From the NCBI GenBank assembly GCA_021773035.1, contig JAJFKU010000044.1, forward strand, positions 1 through 64,000: 64,000 nt of DNA, in the 5' to 3' direction. The notes under the pieces are model-generated. The model was not told where the DNA came from. It saw nothing but the letters and a program-made list of their open reading frames with translations, and ran no database searches. This document shows, one piece after another, positions 34,131 to 42,087 of this stretch. The translations under genes and the position numbers were made by a program. The stretch is from Woeseiaceae bacterium (lineage in GTDB: Bacteria; Pseudomonadota; Gammaproteobacteria; Steroidobacterales; Woeseiaceae). Each line of letters begins with the position of its first letter. Positions within the stretch are counted from its first letter, which is position 1.

Positions 34131-34162
34131 AAAACGGCGGCCTGTATAACAACAGGCCGCCG
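34131..34162 (-). terminator. Intrinsic terminator after the large TonB receptor
   Basis: On the minus strand an 11-bp perfect stem (34152-34162 with 34135-34145) and a six-base loop are followed by TTTTTCTTT. It lies 32 bases past the receptor stop and only 47 bases before the next gene's start, too little space for a full separate promoter. It may act as a partial terminator within one transcript. Confidence 0.88.
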
Positions 34163-34193
34163 CGTACAGATCACGAAAAGGTTCCGCCGTCCT

Positions 34194-37145
34194 TTAGAAG
34201 CGCATCGACGCACCGGCGTAGTAGTAACGGCCGGTGATGTCATACAGTGCATGATGGTTTTCGCCGACATCGTTATCGCTGTTCAGACCGTAGAGTACCG
34301 GCCCCTGGTTATTGCCAATATTGTTGATGCCGAAGTAGACACGCGATTCGCTGCTCCCCAGAAAGCCTGGCAAGTCGTAGCCCACACGCAGATTGTGGGT
34401 CATTTCAGCGTCCAGGAACAGGGCGATCTTGTCGCCACAGTTACTGTTCGTCTGGCACGCGTTGAGCCGAGTGCGGTCGGGATCGTCGTTGAGCATTTCG
34501 CCAAGATAGCTGGTACGCCAACCGATACTCCATCGGTCGTGATACCAGTTGGCGGAAAACCGCGTCCGGTATTCCGGAGCACCGAGCAAGCCCGCCGTAT
34601 CCTGAATGAAAGTCTGATCGCTACCCGGGACGGGTGCTTCTTCCTCAAGTTTATCGAGCTTGGTCATCGTCAGACCAAAGTCGAGGCTTCCCGGCATAAA
34701 CCCGGGCTCCCAGGAATACCGGGCCGTCAAATCGATTCCCGACGTTCTCAGGCCATTGATGTTCAGTGACGTCTGCGTAACCTCGTCCAGCTGGCCCGTC
34801 GCTGTATTGCGAATCGGTATCTGGCAGGAGGGCGTGTTCGTAAAATCACCCGACGTATAACAGAGCTGAAGAATATCCTCGGCCTCGATATCGGCAATCG
34901 CGTCCTCAATGTCGATGTCGTAGTAGTCGATCGCGATACTGAGACCTTCGATAAATGTCGGCGTAAACACCACTCCGACAGTAAAGGTATCGGCCGTTTC
35001 TTCCTTCAATAACTCGTTTCCAACGGTCGGTTGCTGAACCTGCAGACCCTCGTTCAGGAATATGCCGTCATTGGCGATAATCTGTGCGACCAGCGGATCC
35101 TGCCTGCAGGTGTCGTCGAACGCGCCCGTCGATGCCGCCGTAACCGTATCGCAGGGATCGGCCAGACCGCCCTGGCTGCCGAGACCGTTGCTGAACAGTT
35201 CGATGTTGTTCGGTGCCCGGTTTGCCTGTGCAAATGAAGCGCGCAGACGAATATCGTCAAGCGGTTGCCATGTCAAACCGTACTTGTAACTCGTAACACC
35301 GCCGATCGTTGAATAGTCGCTGCTGCGAACGGCCGCCTCGACTGAAAGGTCCTGAAACCCGGAAACGCCTGTTAAAAGGGGAACGACAACTTCGAGGAAA
35401 TACTCCGTGACGTCCTGCTCACCGTCCTGGTTTACCTGTTGCGTAACGGTACCGCCGCCCGAGGTGCTGATCGGATCCCAGCGTGTCTGGCTCTGCTCCT
35501 TGCGATACTCGAATCCCACGGCCGCACTGAGTGGGCCAGCGGGCATTTCAAACACGTCACCGCTCGCCCACAGACCACCTGTTGTGGTCCGGTTCTTCGC
35601 CCGAAGCTGGTCGCGGAGAATTATCCACTCCACCTGTTCCGGTGTTACAGAACCCAAACCAAACGGGTTTAGCGGCACGCATCCGGCGTTACGCGCAAAG
35701 TCGTCGGCACACTGGAGACCCAGGGATGGGTCAAGAGGATCAACGTACTCAGCGTTAATCGCAGCCTGGTAATTGGGAATAACGAGGTCGCCAACACGAC
35801 TCTGGGCACGACGCCACTCGCCGTAGCCAAAATACCCCTCCCAAGTCCAGCTTTCTCCGAAGGATCCCTTGAGACCCGTCCACAAGCGCAGCGTGTCGTT
35901 GTCGGATTCACGAAAACGAGTCCCGTTTTCTTCCCAGCGACGGCGGAAAAAGACCGCGTCCCGGCCTACTTCGATCATGTCGTCGAAAATTTCCTGCGGC
36001 ACGAAAGGATGCGGCGTTACGCCGTCCGCAAGATAGATGGGAAAGTCGGCCGACATGCGGCCGGAGTTGGCCGTATCGGATGCGCGTTCTGACTTTGTGG
36101 AAACCGAAGAGTACTGAGTGCTAACGAAGTACTGCACCTCATCCGACAGGTTGTAATGCATTTTTCCGGCCACGAGAATTCGATCCCGGGGAATAGAGAT
36201 TGTCTCCGGCCCAAGAAAGTTAAAGCCGTTCGCGCTGGTCGAGTAACCCGGCGTCAAAGCCCCGGTTCCACCATTCGCGAAATACCAATAGCCGGAGTTA
36301 TGATCCGGATTCAGCACATCTCCTTCGTTGCCACTGAAGCGTCCTCCTGGAATATTCGAACTCCAGTTCACTTCAAGTTCGTCCGGCTGATCGTTCGTGT
36401 TTACATCGACCTCCATGTCGACCATTGCCTTCGAGCGTTGGGATTCGCGAATCGCACGTTCTTCGTCCCATTCCAGGGAGAACATGACATTGCCGCGGTC
36501 TCCCGCGAAGTTTGCGCCCGCCATCACGCCGAAACCCTGTTCTTCATTGCCGCCGTCATGCGAGTCACCGAAGCGGGTATCGAAGCGGAAGCCTTCGAAG
36601 TCGTCTCTCATGATGACATTCACTACGCCGGTAACGGCATCCGAACCGTAGACCGCGGACGTGCCACCGGTGATTACTTCGATGCGCTCGATAAAGGCCT
36701 GTGGAATAGTATCGAGGCTGATCGTGCTGCCCGTCGACGTATTGCCCACCGTGCGACGGCCATCAATCAGGGTCAGGGTGCGTGACGAACCCAGGTTCCT
36801 CAGCGAGATCGTAGACTGGCCACTGCCCTGCGTACTCGACTGGCTGGTTTCGCTGGTGACATCCGGCGTGATCGAGGGCAGTTCCGCGATTGCCTCACTG
36901 AGTTCGTTGACACCGGCGATTTCCATATCGCGAGCGGAGAGTGTTTGCGCCGGAACCGGTAAGTCGAATTCTGCGGAGCGTTTGATACGTGAACCCGTGA
37001 CCGTGATTTCTTCAACGGAATCATCGGCACCGTCACTCGCGCTTTGCGCGACCGCGGCCGTTTGCGTGAAAACGGCAGCAGCAGATATCAACAGTGTGTA
37101 ACCCAGTATGCCCGTTACGGTCGAGCGGCCCCGTTTGCTTATCAT
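34194..37145 (-). CDS. TonB-dependent receptor (peptide/nutrient type)
   Basis: A 983-residue outer-membrane receptor. The signal peptide ends near residue 33 (AAVAQS). A TonB box-like VEEITVTGSRIKR (near 43) precedes the plug, with QSTISLRNLGSSRTLTLIDG and ITGGTSAVYGSDAVTGVVNV (near 110-170). The barrel ends in GASMRF. It has no STN domain, so it is not a FecR-linked sensor. Two copies of the TTGACA-N2-TGTCAA operator lie 92-126 bases upstream, placing it in the TetR regulon with the aminotransferase, DAACS and sortilin-like genes. Cargo unknown; context suggests peptides or a nitrogen compound. Confidence 0.93.
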   Translation of the reverse strand: MISKRGRSTVTGILGYTLLISAAAVFTQTAAVAQSASDGADDSVEEITVTGSRIKRSAEFDLPVPAQTLSARDMEIAGVNELSEAIAELPSITPDVTSETSQSSTQGSGQSTISLRNLGSSRTLTLIDGRRTVGNTSTGSTISLDTIPQAFIERIEVITGGTSAVYGSDAVTGVVNVIMRDDFEGFRFDTRFGDSHDGGNEEQGFGVMAGANFAGDRGNVMFSLEWDEERAIRESQRSKAMVDMEVDVNTNDQPDELEVNWSSNIPGGRFSGNEGDVLNPDHNSGYWYFANGGTGALTPGYSTSANGFNFLGPETISIPRDRILVAGKMHYNLSDEVQYFVSTQYSSVSTKSERASDTANSGRMSADFPIYLADGVTPHPFVPQEIFDDMIEVGRDAVFFRRRWEENGTRFRESDNDTLRLWTGLKGSFGESWTWEGYFGYGEWRRAQSRVGDLVIPNYQAAINAEYVDPLDPSLGLQCADDFARNAGCVPLNPFGLGSVTPEQVEWIILRDQLRAKNRTTTGGLWASGDVFEMPAGPLSAAVGFEYRKEQSQTRWDPISTSGGGTVTQQVNQDGEQDVTEYFLEVVVPLLTGVSGFQDLSVEAAVRSSDYSTIGGVTSYKYGLTWQPLDDIRLRASFAQANRAPNNIELFSNGLGSQGGLADPCDTVTAASTGAFDDTCRQDPLVAQIIANDGIFLNEGLQVQQPTVGNELLKEETADTFTVGVVFTPTFIEGLSIAIDYYDIDIEDAIADIEAEDILQLCYTSGDFTNTPSCQIPIRNTATGQLDEVTQTSLNINGLRTSGIDLTARYSWEPGFMPGSLDFGLTMTKLDKLEEEAPVPGSDQTFIQDTAGLLGAPEYRTRFSANWYHDRWSIGWRTSYLGEMLNDDPDRTRLNACQTNSNCGDKIALFLDAEMTHNLRVGYDLPGFLGSSESRVYFGINNIGNNQGPVLYGLNSDNDVGENHHALYDITGRYYYAGASMRF

Positions 37146-37236
37146 CGTCTTTCGTCTCCCCCAGGTTTTGCAGTCCTAAATTTGGCGCAACATTCTCGTC
37201 GAGCGATTTTCGTTCATCGGAGGATGCCGCATTTAT

Positions 37237-37271
37237 TGGACACCTGTCAACTTTTACCGGACACGTGTCAA
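37237..37271. promoter_or_regulatory. Tandem TetR-type operators upstream of the TonB receptor
   Basis: TGGACACCTGTCAA (37237-37250) and CGGACACGTGTCAA (37258-37271) each match the palindrome TTGACA-N2-TGTCAA found at 41378 and 45255. Their centres are 21 bp apart, two helical turns, so two dimers would bind the same face. They lie between the aminotransferase stop and the receptor start. The likely protein is the TetR regulator at 41467-42087. Confidence 0.7.
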
Positions 37272-37289
37272 GTTTTTACCGTATATAAC

Positions 37290-38459
37290 TCATAAGCCGT
37301 CGACGAAGTCCGTTATCCGCTGCACGCCGTTTCGGAGTTCGTCCCAGGAACGCACGCAGGTAATGCGAATATAGGCGTCGCAACCGGGCCCGAACGAAAT
37401 GCCCGGCACCGTTGCAACGTGTTTTTCCTGCACCAGCCGGGTGCAGAACTCCTGCGACTTCAGTCCCGTGCGGCCAATGTCGACCCACGCATAAAAACCA
37501 CCTTCCGGCATCGCTACGTTCAACATCTCATGGGCATCCAGATTGTGGCTGACGTATTCACAGCGTGCTTCCCAGTCTTGCCATAGCGGCAGCATCTGTT
37601 CGATCACGTCGGCCTGCAGAGCCTTGGCTGCTGCAATCTGTCCGAACGAACTTGCGCAAGTCATCAGGTGCTGCTGCATTTTCGTCATCGACTCGATGTA
37701 ACGCGGAGCCGCGTAGGCATAACCAATCCGCCAGCCACCCATACTGTAGGTCTTGGTCATTCCCATCAGGCCGATGGTTCGCTCAGCCATTCCCGGCATT
37801 GTGTAGATCGGACAATGTTTGCGACCGCCCCAGGCAACCGCCTCGTAGATTTCGTCCGCAATAACTGTCAGCTCATGTCGTAACGCAACCCTGGAAATGG
37901 CCTGCAGGTCGTCACGGGTATGAACCGTGCCAGCCGGGTTGTGCGGACTGCAGAACAGGATAGCCCTGGTTTTTTCCGTTACCGCCGCCTCGAGCGCTGC
38001 TTCGCTCCAGCAATAGCGGCTTGACGAATCCGTCGCGACAATAACAGGCACTGCGCCGAACAGTTCGATCGTCGGTGCGTAGCTGACGAAACACGGGTCT
38101 TCAATAATGACTTCATCGCCCGCGTCGATAACAGACAGTAACGAGAGTACGAGACCCTGTTTGCAACCGAGGGTCGCGATGACGTTTTCGCGTGCATCGA
38201 GTTCGATGTTATTGACACGCTCGAGTTTGTCCGCAACCGCTTCCAGGTACTCAGGAAGACCGCGCGCCTCCGTCTGATGCGTTCGACCCTGCCGCATCGC
38301 AGCAATAGCCGTTTCACAGACGACGTCCGGCGAGTGCTCTGCGGCCCTGCCGGCCGAAAAATCGACGACCTCATGACCGTCCCGACGCATACGGGCCGCC
38401 AGGTCGGCGATCGCAACCGTCGACGATTCCGGAATCCGGGAGCTTCGCCTCGATATCAT
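37290..38459 (-). CDS. PLP-dependent class I/II aminotransferase
   Basis: A 389-residue fold-type I aminotransferase, similar to aspartate and aromatic aminotransferases. CSPHNPAGTVHT (near residue 170) includes the carboxylate-binding asparagine. MGMTKTYSMGGWRIGYAYA (near 233) has the Schiff-base lysine, and the C-terminal arginine region is YIRITCVRSWDELRNG. The start overlaps the upstream DAACS symporter by four bases (ATGA), and the S41-like lipoprotein is first in this three-gene operon. The specific amino acid is unclear; the operon suggests the enzyme deaminates whatever the symporter brings in. Confidence 0.92.
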   Translation of the reverse strand: MISRRSSRIPESSTVAIADLAARMRRDGHEVVDFSAGRAAEHSPDVVCETAIAAMRQGRTHQTEARGLPEYLEAVADKLERVNNIELDARENVIATLGCKQGLVLSLLSVIDAGDEVIIEDPCFVSYAPTIELFGAVPVIVATDSSSRYCWSEAALEAAVTEKTRAILFCSPHNPAGTVHTRDDLQAISRVALRHELTVIADEIYEAVAWGGRKHCPIYTMPGMAERTIGLMGMTKTYSMGGWRIGYAYAAPRYIESMTKMQQHLMTCASSFGQIAAAKALQADVIEQMLPLWQDWEARCEYVSHNLDAHEMLNVAMPEGGFYAWVDIGRTGLKSQEFCTRLVQEKHVATVPGISFGPGCDAYIRITCVRSWDELRNGVQRITDFVDGL

Positions 38460-39703
38460 GCCTGCGGTTCCTCGTGTTCCACTGCAGGCGCGTTCTTCTC
38501 GATGTCTGAGAGAATAGTTGTCCAGACCAGGTCACCCATACAGTTTACGGTCGTGCCGCCCATATCGATGAGGCGGTAGATGCCGGCGACAATACCGGCG
38601 ATTTCCAGCGGCAGATTGAACGACTCGACAAAAATCAGTGCTATAACAAGACCACCGCCGGGAATACCACCCGACCCTTCCGACAAGATCAGGCCAACCA
38701 CAACGATCGTGAATTGTTCTGCAAGGGAGAACTCCACTCCGGCAGCCTGCGCTGTAAACAACAGGACGATCGTTAACATGATTGCCGTGCCGTCTTTGTT
38801 TAGCTGCGCACCAAGAGGCAGCGTAAAGCCGTAAATGCGCTCTGGGATGCGCAGCCGATTCTGCGCAACGTTCATCGAAACCACCAGGCTCGCCAGGCTG
38901 CTGCAGGTAGCCGCCGTGGTCGCATACAGCGGCGCCGTCGTCCTGAGCCAGCGCAGCGGAGAACGGCGTGTCATCAGGAACAGTACGATCATGTAAAACG
39001 CCATCATGATCAAGTGCGCCGACCAGACGGCACCGATGAACTTCGCCAGCGGGCCGAAGATTGCGCTACCGTATTCGCCGACGGTAGCCGCCGCCAGCGC
39101 ACCAACACCGATCGGCGCAAAGTACAACACGACGCGCACGAGTTCGCGAAGCAGCATCGCTACCGTAACGAAGCCGGTTTTAAGTTTGTCTTTTTGCTCG
39201 GGAGGCAGCAGCAGCGTCGCTACCCCGACAAAGATCGCGAAAACCACAACCTGAGCTACATTGCCTACGCTAAAGGCCTGAAAAATATTGTCCGGGAAAA
39301 GATCGATGACGACCTGCGTGACGCTCGGGACATCGCCAAAACTCTTGTCGACGGGCTCACTGAGCTGCATGCCCTCGCCCGGTTTCAACCAGTGCGCGAG
39401 CCCTAGTCCGAGTGCAAGTGCGACGGATGTGGTACCAACGTAGTAAAAGACGGTACGCAGGCCCAGGCGGCCCAGTATGCGAATGTCAGAGAGGCTTGTT
39501 ATGCCCGCGACGAGATTGAAGAAGACCAACGGTATGGCGCCCATCAGCAGCAGCTTGATGAACAGGTCGCCGACAGGCCGGACCACGGTAGCTTTCTCGC
39601 CGACGACGATGCCAAGGGCAATCCCCAGGCCCATCCAGATCAGGATTTTCACACCCAGCGAGAGATTCTTGTAGTAGCCCAGCAGGCTGGTGCTGGAGCT
39701 CAT
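38456..39703 (-). CDS. Dicarboxylate/amino acid:cation symporter (DAACS), copy 2
   Basis: A 415-residue symporter, paralogous to the protein at 32819-34084. Shared family sites include LLMGAIPLVFFNLVAGITSL near residue 62, ATTAATCSSLASLVVSMNVA near 268, LPLGAQLNKDGTAIM near 306, and YRLIDMGGTTVNCMGDLVWT near 385. Copy 1 has DMGNTT where copy 2 has DMGGTT in the transport core, a difference that could shift substrate choice. It is the middle gene of an operon: ten bases after the S41-like lipoprotein and overlapping the aminotransferase. Expected to import an amino acid or dicarboxylate with sodium or protons. Confidence 0.92.
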   Translation of the reverse strand: MSSSTSLLGYYKNLSLGVKILIWMGLGIALGIVVGEKATVVRPVGDLFIKLLLMGAIPLVFFNLVAGITSLSDIRILGRLGLRTVFYYVGTTSVALALGLGLAHWLKPGEGMQLSEPVDKSFGDVPSVTQVVIDLFPDNIFQAFSVGNVAQVVVFAIFVGVATLLLPPEQKDKLKTGFVTVAMLLRELVRVVLYFAPIGVGALAAATVGEYGSAIFGPLAKFIGAVWSAHLIMMAFYMIVLFLMTRRSPLRWLRTTAPLYATTAATCSSLASLVVSMNVAQNRLRIPERIYGFTLPLGAQLNKDGTAIMLTIVLLFTAQAAGVEFSLAEQFTIVVVGLILSEGSGGIPGGGLVIALIFVESFNLPLEIAGIVAGIYRLIDMGGTTVNCMGDLVWTTILSDIEKNAPAVEHEEPQA

Positions 39704-39713
39704 TGCCCAAGAC

Positions 39714-41321
39714 TCACTTGTCGGCCAGAATTACTAGGGCGCGACCCAGGAGGATATCGTCGTACTCCGCAACATTGTCTTGGGTCAGCGGAATGAACTC
39801 GCCGATCTCGGATGGGTCGCCTTCGACGATTCGGCCGTTGGGGGAAATCGTATGACCGATATTCCACATGAACGAAATCACCGGCTTGTCGCTGCCCGGA
39901 AAGCTGACACTCTCGGTCCATTCCCAGGTATTGCTGTAGCCGCCGGTATTCATACCGATGGTGCCGCAAAGACCGTTGTCGGTGACGATGGCGTAGAACT
40001 GGTCCAGGTGCGAGCCGCCGTTGGGGCCCATGATGCACACCATGTTGCCGGAAAAGTGGACCTCGGCCGGCTGGATGATGCCGTCGGAATCTTTTGGCGC
40101 ATGTGCGAGTTTGAAGGGCACGTTGTTACTGTATGCCTGCCCTGTATCGTAGGCCTCCTGCAGGTCATCCGTCAGCCATTCGATCAGCCAGGTGCCGTCG
40201 TCTACCGTCTCTTTACCGCCGTGGTCGGTCGGGGCTTCACGTTGTTCGAAAGCCGTCACCCTTTCGTTGATAAAGGTCGGGATGACATCGCTGATACGTA
40301 GATTGCCGAAGGTCGTTTTGAAGGGCTTCGGGCTAAGCCGTTGGATGGCGTAGGCGCCGAGACTGCCGCCGCCGCTGCGGGTGGCGTTAAAAACGATATC
40401 GTGATCGAGAAGGCCTTGCGCCGCGGCGTAGTCCATGAGCCAGTCCATGTCGGCAATGAGCTTGGCGTGGAACCGGTGCCAGTCCAGGACAATGGCTTTC
40501 TCATCACCGCTGCTTGTGTACAGATCGAAGGTAGGGCGCTCGGCCACGAGTTCGAACCCCGGGAAGCGTCGTTGCGACTCGTTTTTCCACTCAATCGTTG
40601 CCGCATCAACGTACGGGAGGCGGGCTGAATAGACTTCACCGCGCGAATTTTCGAGCGTCAGGTCAAACGTGTCGCTGTACAAGTCCGGCGGCAGCAGGCC
40701 GGTTCTCGTCGTGGCCTGCTGTGAGAACTTCTTACGAAAGCCGTGCTCCGTCGAATAACGGATATACGGACGGGCCTGCTCAAATCGCTCCGCAGGCGTA
40801 GCGCCATTAACGGTCAGAATCCGGTCGCCGATCGATACACCGAGCGATAGCTCGTTATCTGTTGCGACATCCGACACGAACAGCACAATGTCGCCGGGGA
40901 CCGAGTAGTCGACGTCGACCCGAACACCGGAAACCGGCACGGTGTCGCCCGAGCCGGGATAGTAACGGGGCGAGTTCAGCCCGCCGGGAACACCCTGCAC
41001 CGAAAGATGGCGGTCTCTGCGGGCATTGCTGAGGCGGGCCAGCGCGTAAAACAACGCTTCCTGCGATTGCGCGCCGACAATGTCGCCTTCGAGTGAACGC
41101 ATCGCAGTTTCGACGTCCAGATTGAGGCGTCTGTTCTTCTCCGGCGAGAACGCCTCGCGCTGCATCGTCTTTTCAAGCAGATACTCGAACAGCGCTTTGC
41201 GATCTTCGGCACTGCCGATCACAGAATCGGTTTCCGGCGCTTTGCCGCAAGCGCCGACAGTGAGCGTCACAGCAACCGTAAAGGCCAGTACTGCAGCACG
41301 TAGATCATTGGTGTTTTTCAT
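39714..41321 (-). CDS. S41-like peptidase-family lipoprotein
   Basis: A 535-residue exported protein. The ATG at 41321 (GGGG upstream) opens a lipoprotein signal with TLTVGAC, the cysteine near residue 25. A PDZ-like segment is near residue 175 (ELSLGVSIGDRILTVNGATP). The C-terminal half resembles the S41/tail-specific protease domain, with DHDIVFNATRSGGGSLGAYA near 325 and MGPNGGSHLDQFYAIVTDNG near 445, where the serine in GGSHLD is the best nucleophile candidate. The classical Ser-Lys dyad is not obvious, so activity is uncertain. It is first in the operon with DAACS and the aminotransferase; the promoter overlaps a TetR operator. Confidence 0.75.
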   Translation of the reverse strand: MKNTNDLRAAVLAFTVAVTLTVGACGKAPETDSVIGSAEDRKALFEYLLEKTMQREAFSPEKNRRLNLDVETAMRSLEGDIVGAQSQEALFYALARLSNARRDRHLSVQGVPGGLNSPRYYPGSGDTVPVSGVRVDVDYSVPGDIVLFVSDVATDNELSLGVSIGDRILTVNGATPAERFEQARPYIRYSTEHGFRKKFSQQATTRTGLLPPDLYSDTFDLTLENSRGEVYSARLPYVDAATIEWKNESQRRFPGFELVAERPTFDLYTSSGDEKAIVLDWHRFHAKLIADMDWLMDYAAAQGLLDHDIVFNATRSGGGSLGAYAIQRLSPKPFKTTFGNLRISDVIPTFINERVTAFEQREAPTDHGGKETVDDGTWLIEWLTDDLQEAYDTGQAYSNNVPFKLAHAPKDSDGIIQPAEVHFSGNMVCIMGPNGGSHLDQFYAIVTDNGLCGTIGMNTGGYSNTWEWTESVSFPGSDKPVISFMWNIGHTISPNGRIVEGDPSEIGEFIPLTQDNVAEYDDILLGRALVILADK

Positions 41322-41374
41322 CAGGTCCCCCGAACCTTGCGATTTTTTGCTATGGTGTCGCAACGGTCAGCCAT

Positions 41375-41419
41375 AAGTTGACATGTGTCGACTTTAGGAG
41401 ATCGGCAGGAATCTGTCAA
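41375..41419 (-). promoter_or_regulatory. Promoter with overlapping TetR operator (S41-DAACS-aminotransferase operon)
   Basis: Reading leftwards, the -35 box TTGACA (41414-41419) and the -10 box TAAAGT (41391-41396) are exactly 17 bases apart. The palindrome AAGTTGACATGTGTCGACTT (41375-41394) starts inside the -10 box and covers the expected start point. A repressor bound there would block the promoter. The same layout recurs at 45255-45296. The site lies between the operon and the divergent TetR gene, so it probably also controls the regulator. Confidence 0.8.
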
Positions 41420-41466
41420 TTTTCTTGCAGGGGAAGCTCAGGAGTATTTGCTAGAATACGTTCAAG

Positions 41467-42087
41467 ATGAAGACGAAACCCGCCCAGCAAAGAAGCATCG
41501 AGAAAGTCGAGGATATCCTTGCGGCTGCTGAGGAACTGCTTAACGAGATGCCGCTCGACGACATAACGTCGACGATGATTGCCAAGCGCGCTGGTGTCAC
41601 GCGAACGTCTCTGTATCATTTCTTTCCGTCGAAGTTCGATATCTTCGACGCCTTGTCATCGCGCTATCGCGAAGAATTGCGCGAGAAAGTAATCAACTAT
41701 TTCGATCCGGACCAGCATACCGACTATCGCGTCGCCTGGGACGGTATATCCGGCGTGTTCTCGCGCTTTTTCAATCGCAATCCAACGGCAAGCATTCTGC
41801 TGCTTGGTCGTAAGGCAAGCCGGCAGATTCGCTACACCGAGGAAGCCGGCTCATCGACTTTCGCCAAAGAGCTCAGCCGCCTGATGAAGGAGCACACCGA
41901 CCTGCAGGCCTACGCAGCCGACTTCGACAAGTCGGGCGATCTGTTCCAGATCGTACTGGAACTCATGACCGCAACCTTTGCCTATGGCGTACGCCGCGAA
42001 GGCCGCATCAGCAAGAAAACCCGGGAAGAAGCCAAGGCGGCGACGCTCGCCTATATCAATACCTGTCTGGAAGCAGAAACAACCTAG
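41467..42087 (+). CDS. TetR-family transcriptional regulator
   Basis: A 206-residue regulator. The N-terminal TetR DNA-binding domain (about 10-60) includes IEKVEDILAAAEELLNEMP and the helix-turn-helix MIAKRAGVTRTSLYHFFPSK. The rest is an all-helical ligand domain with no family-specific signature. It is divergent from the S41-DAACS-aminotransferase operon, with an operator in between. The same palindrome occurs before the TonB receptor and the sortilin-like gene, which makes this protein the likely local repressor. Its stop shares the four bases CTAG with the convergent sortilin-like gene. Ligand unknown; a substrate of the imported pathway is expected. Confidence 0.9.
   Translation: MKTKPAQQRSIEKVEDILAAAEELLNEMPLDDITSTMIAKRAGVTRTSLYHFFPSKFDIFDALSSRYREELREKVINYFDPDQHTDYRVAWDGISGVFSRFFNRNPTASILLLGRKASRQIRYTEEAGSSTFAKELSRLMKEHTDLQAYAADFDKSGDLFQIVLELMTATFAYGVRREGRISKKTREEAKAATLAYINTCLEAETT

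Noticed and set aside
41414..41419. A second TetR half-site (TGTCAA) 28 bases from the operator centre, also seen at 45291-45296
   Set aside because: Read leftwards it is TTGACA, exactly 17 bases from a -10 box at both loci, so it is the -35 element rather than a repressor half-site.
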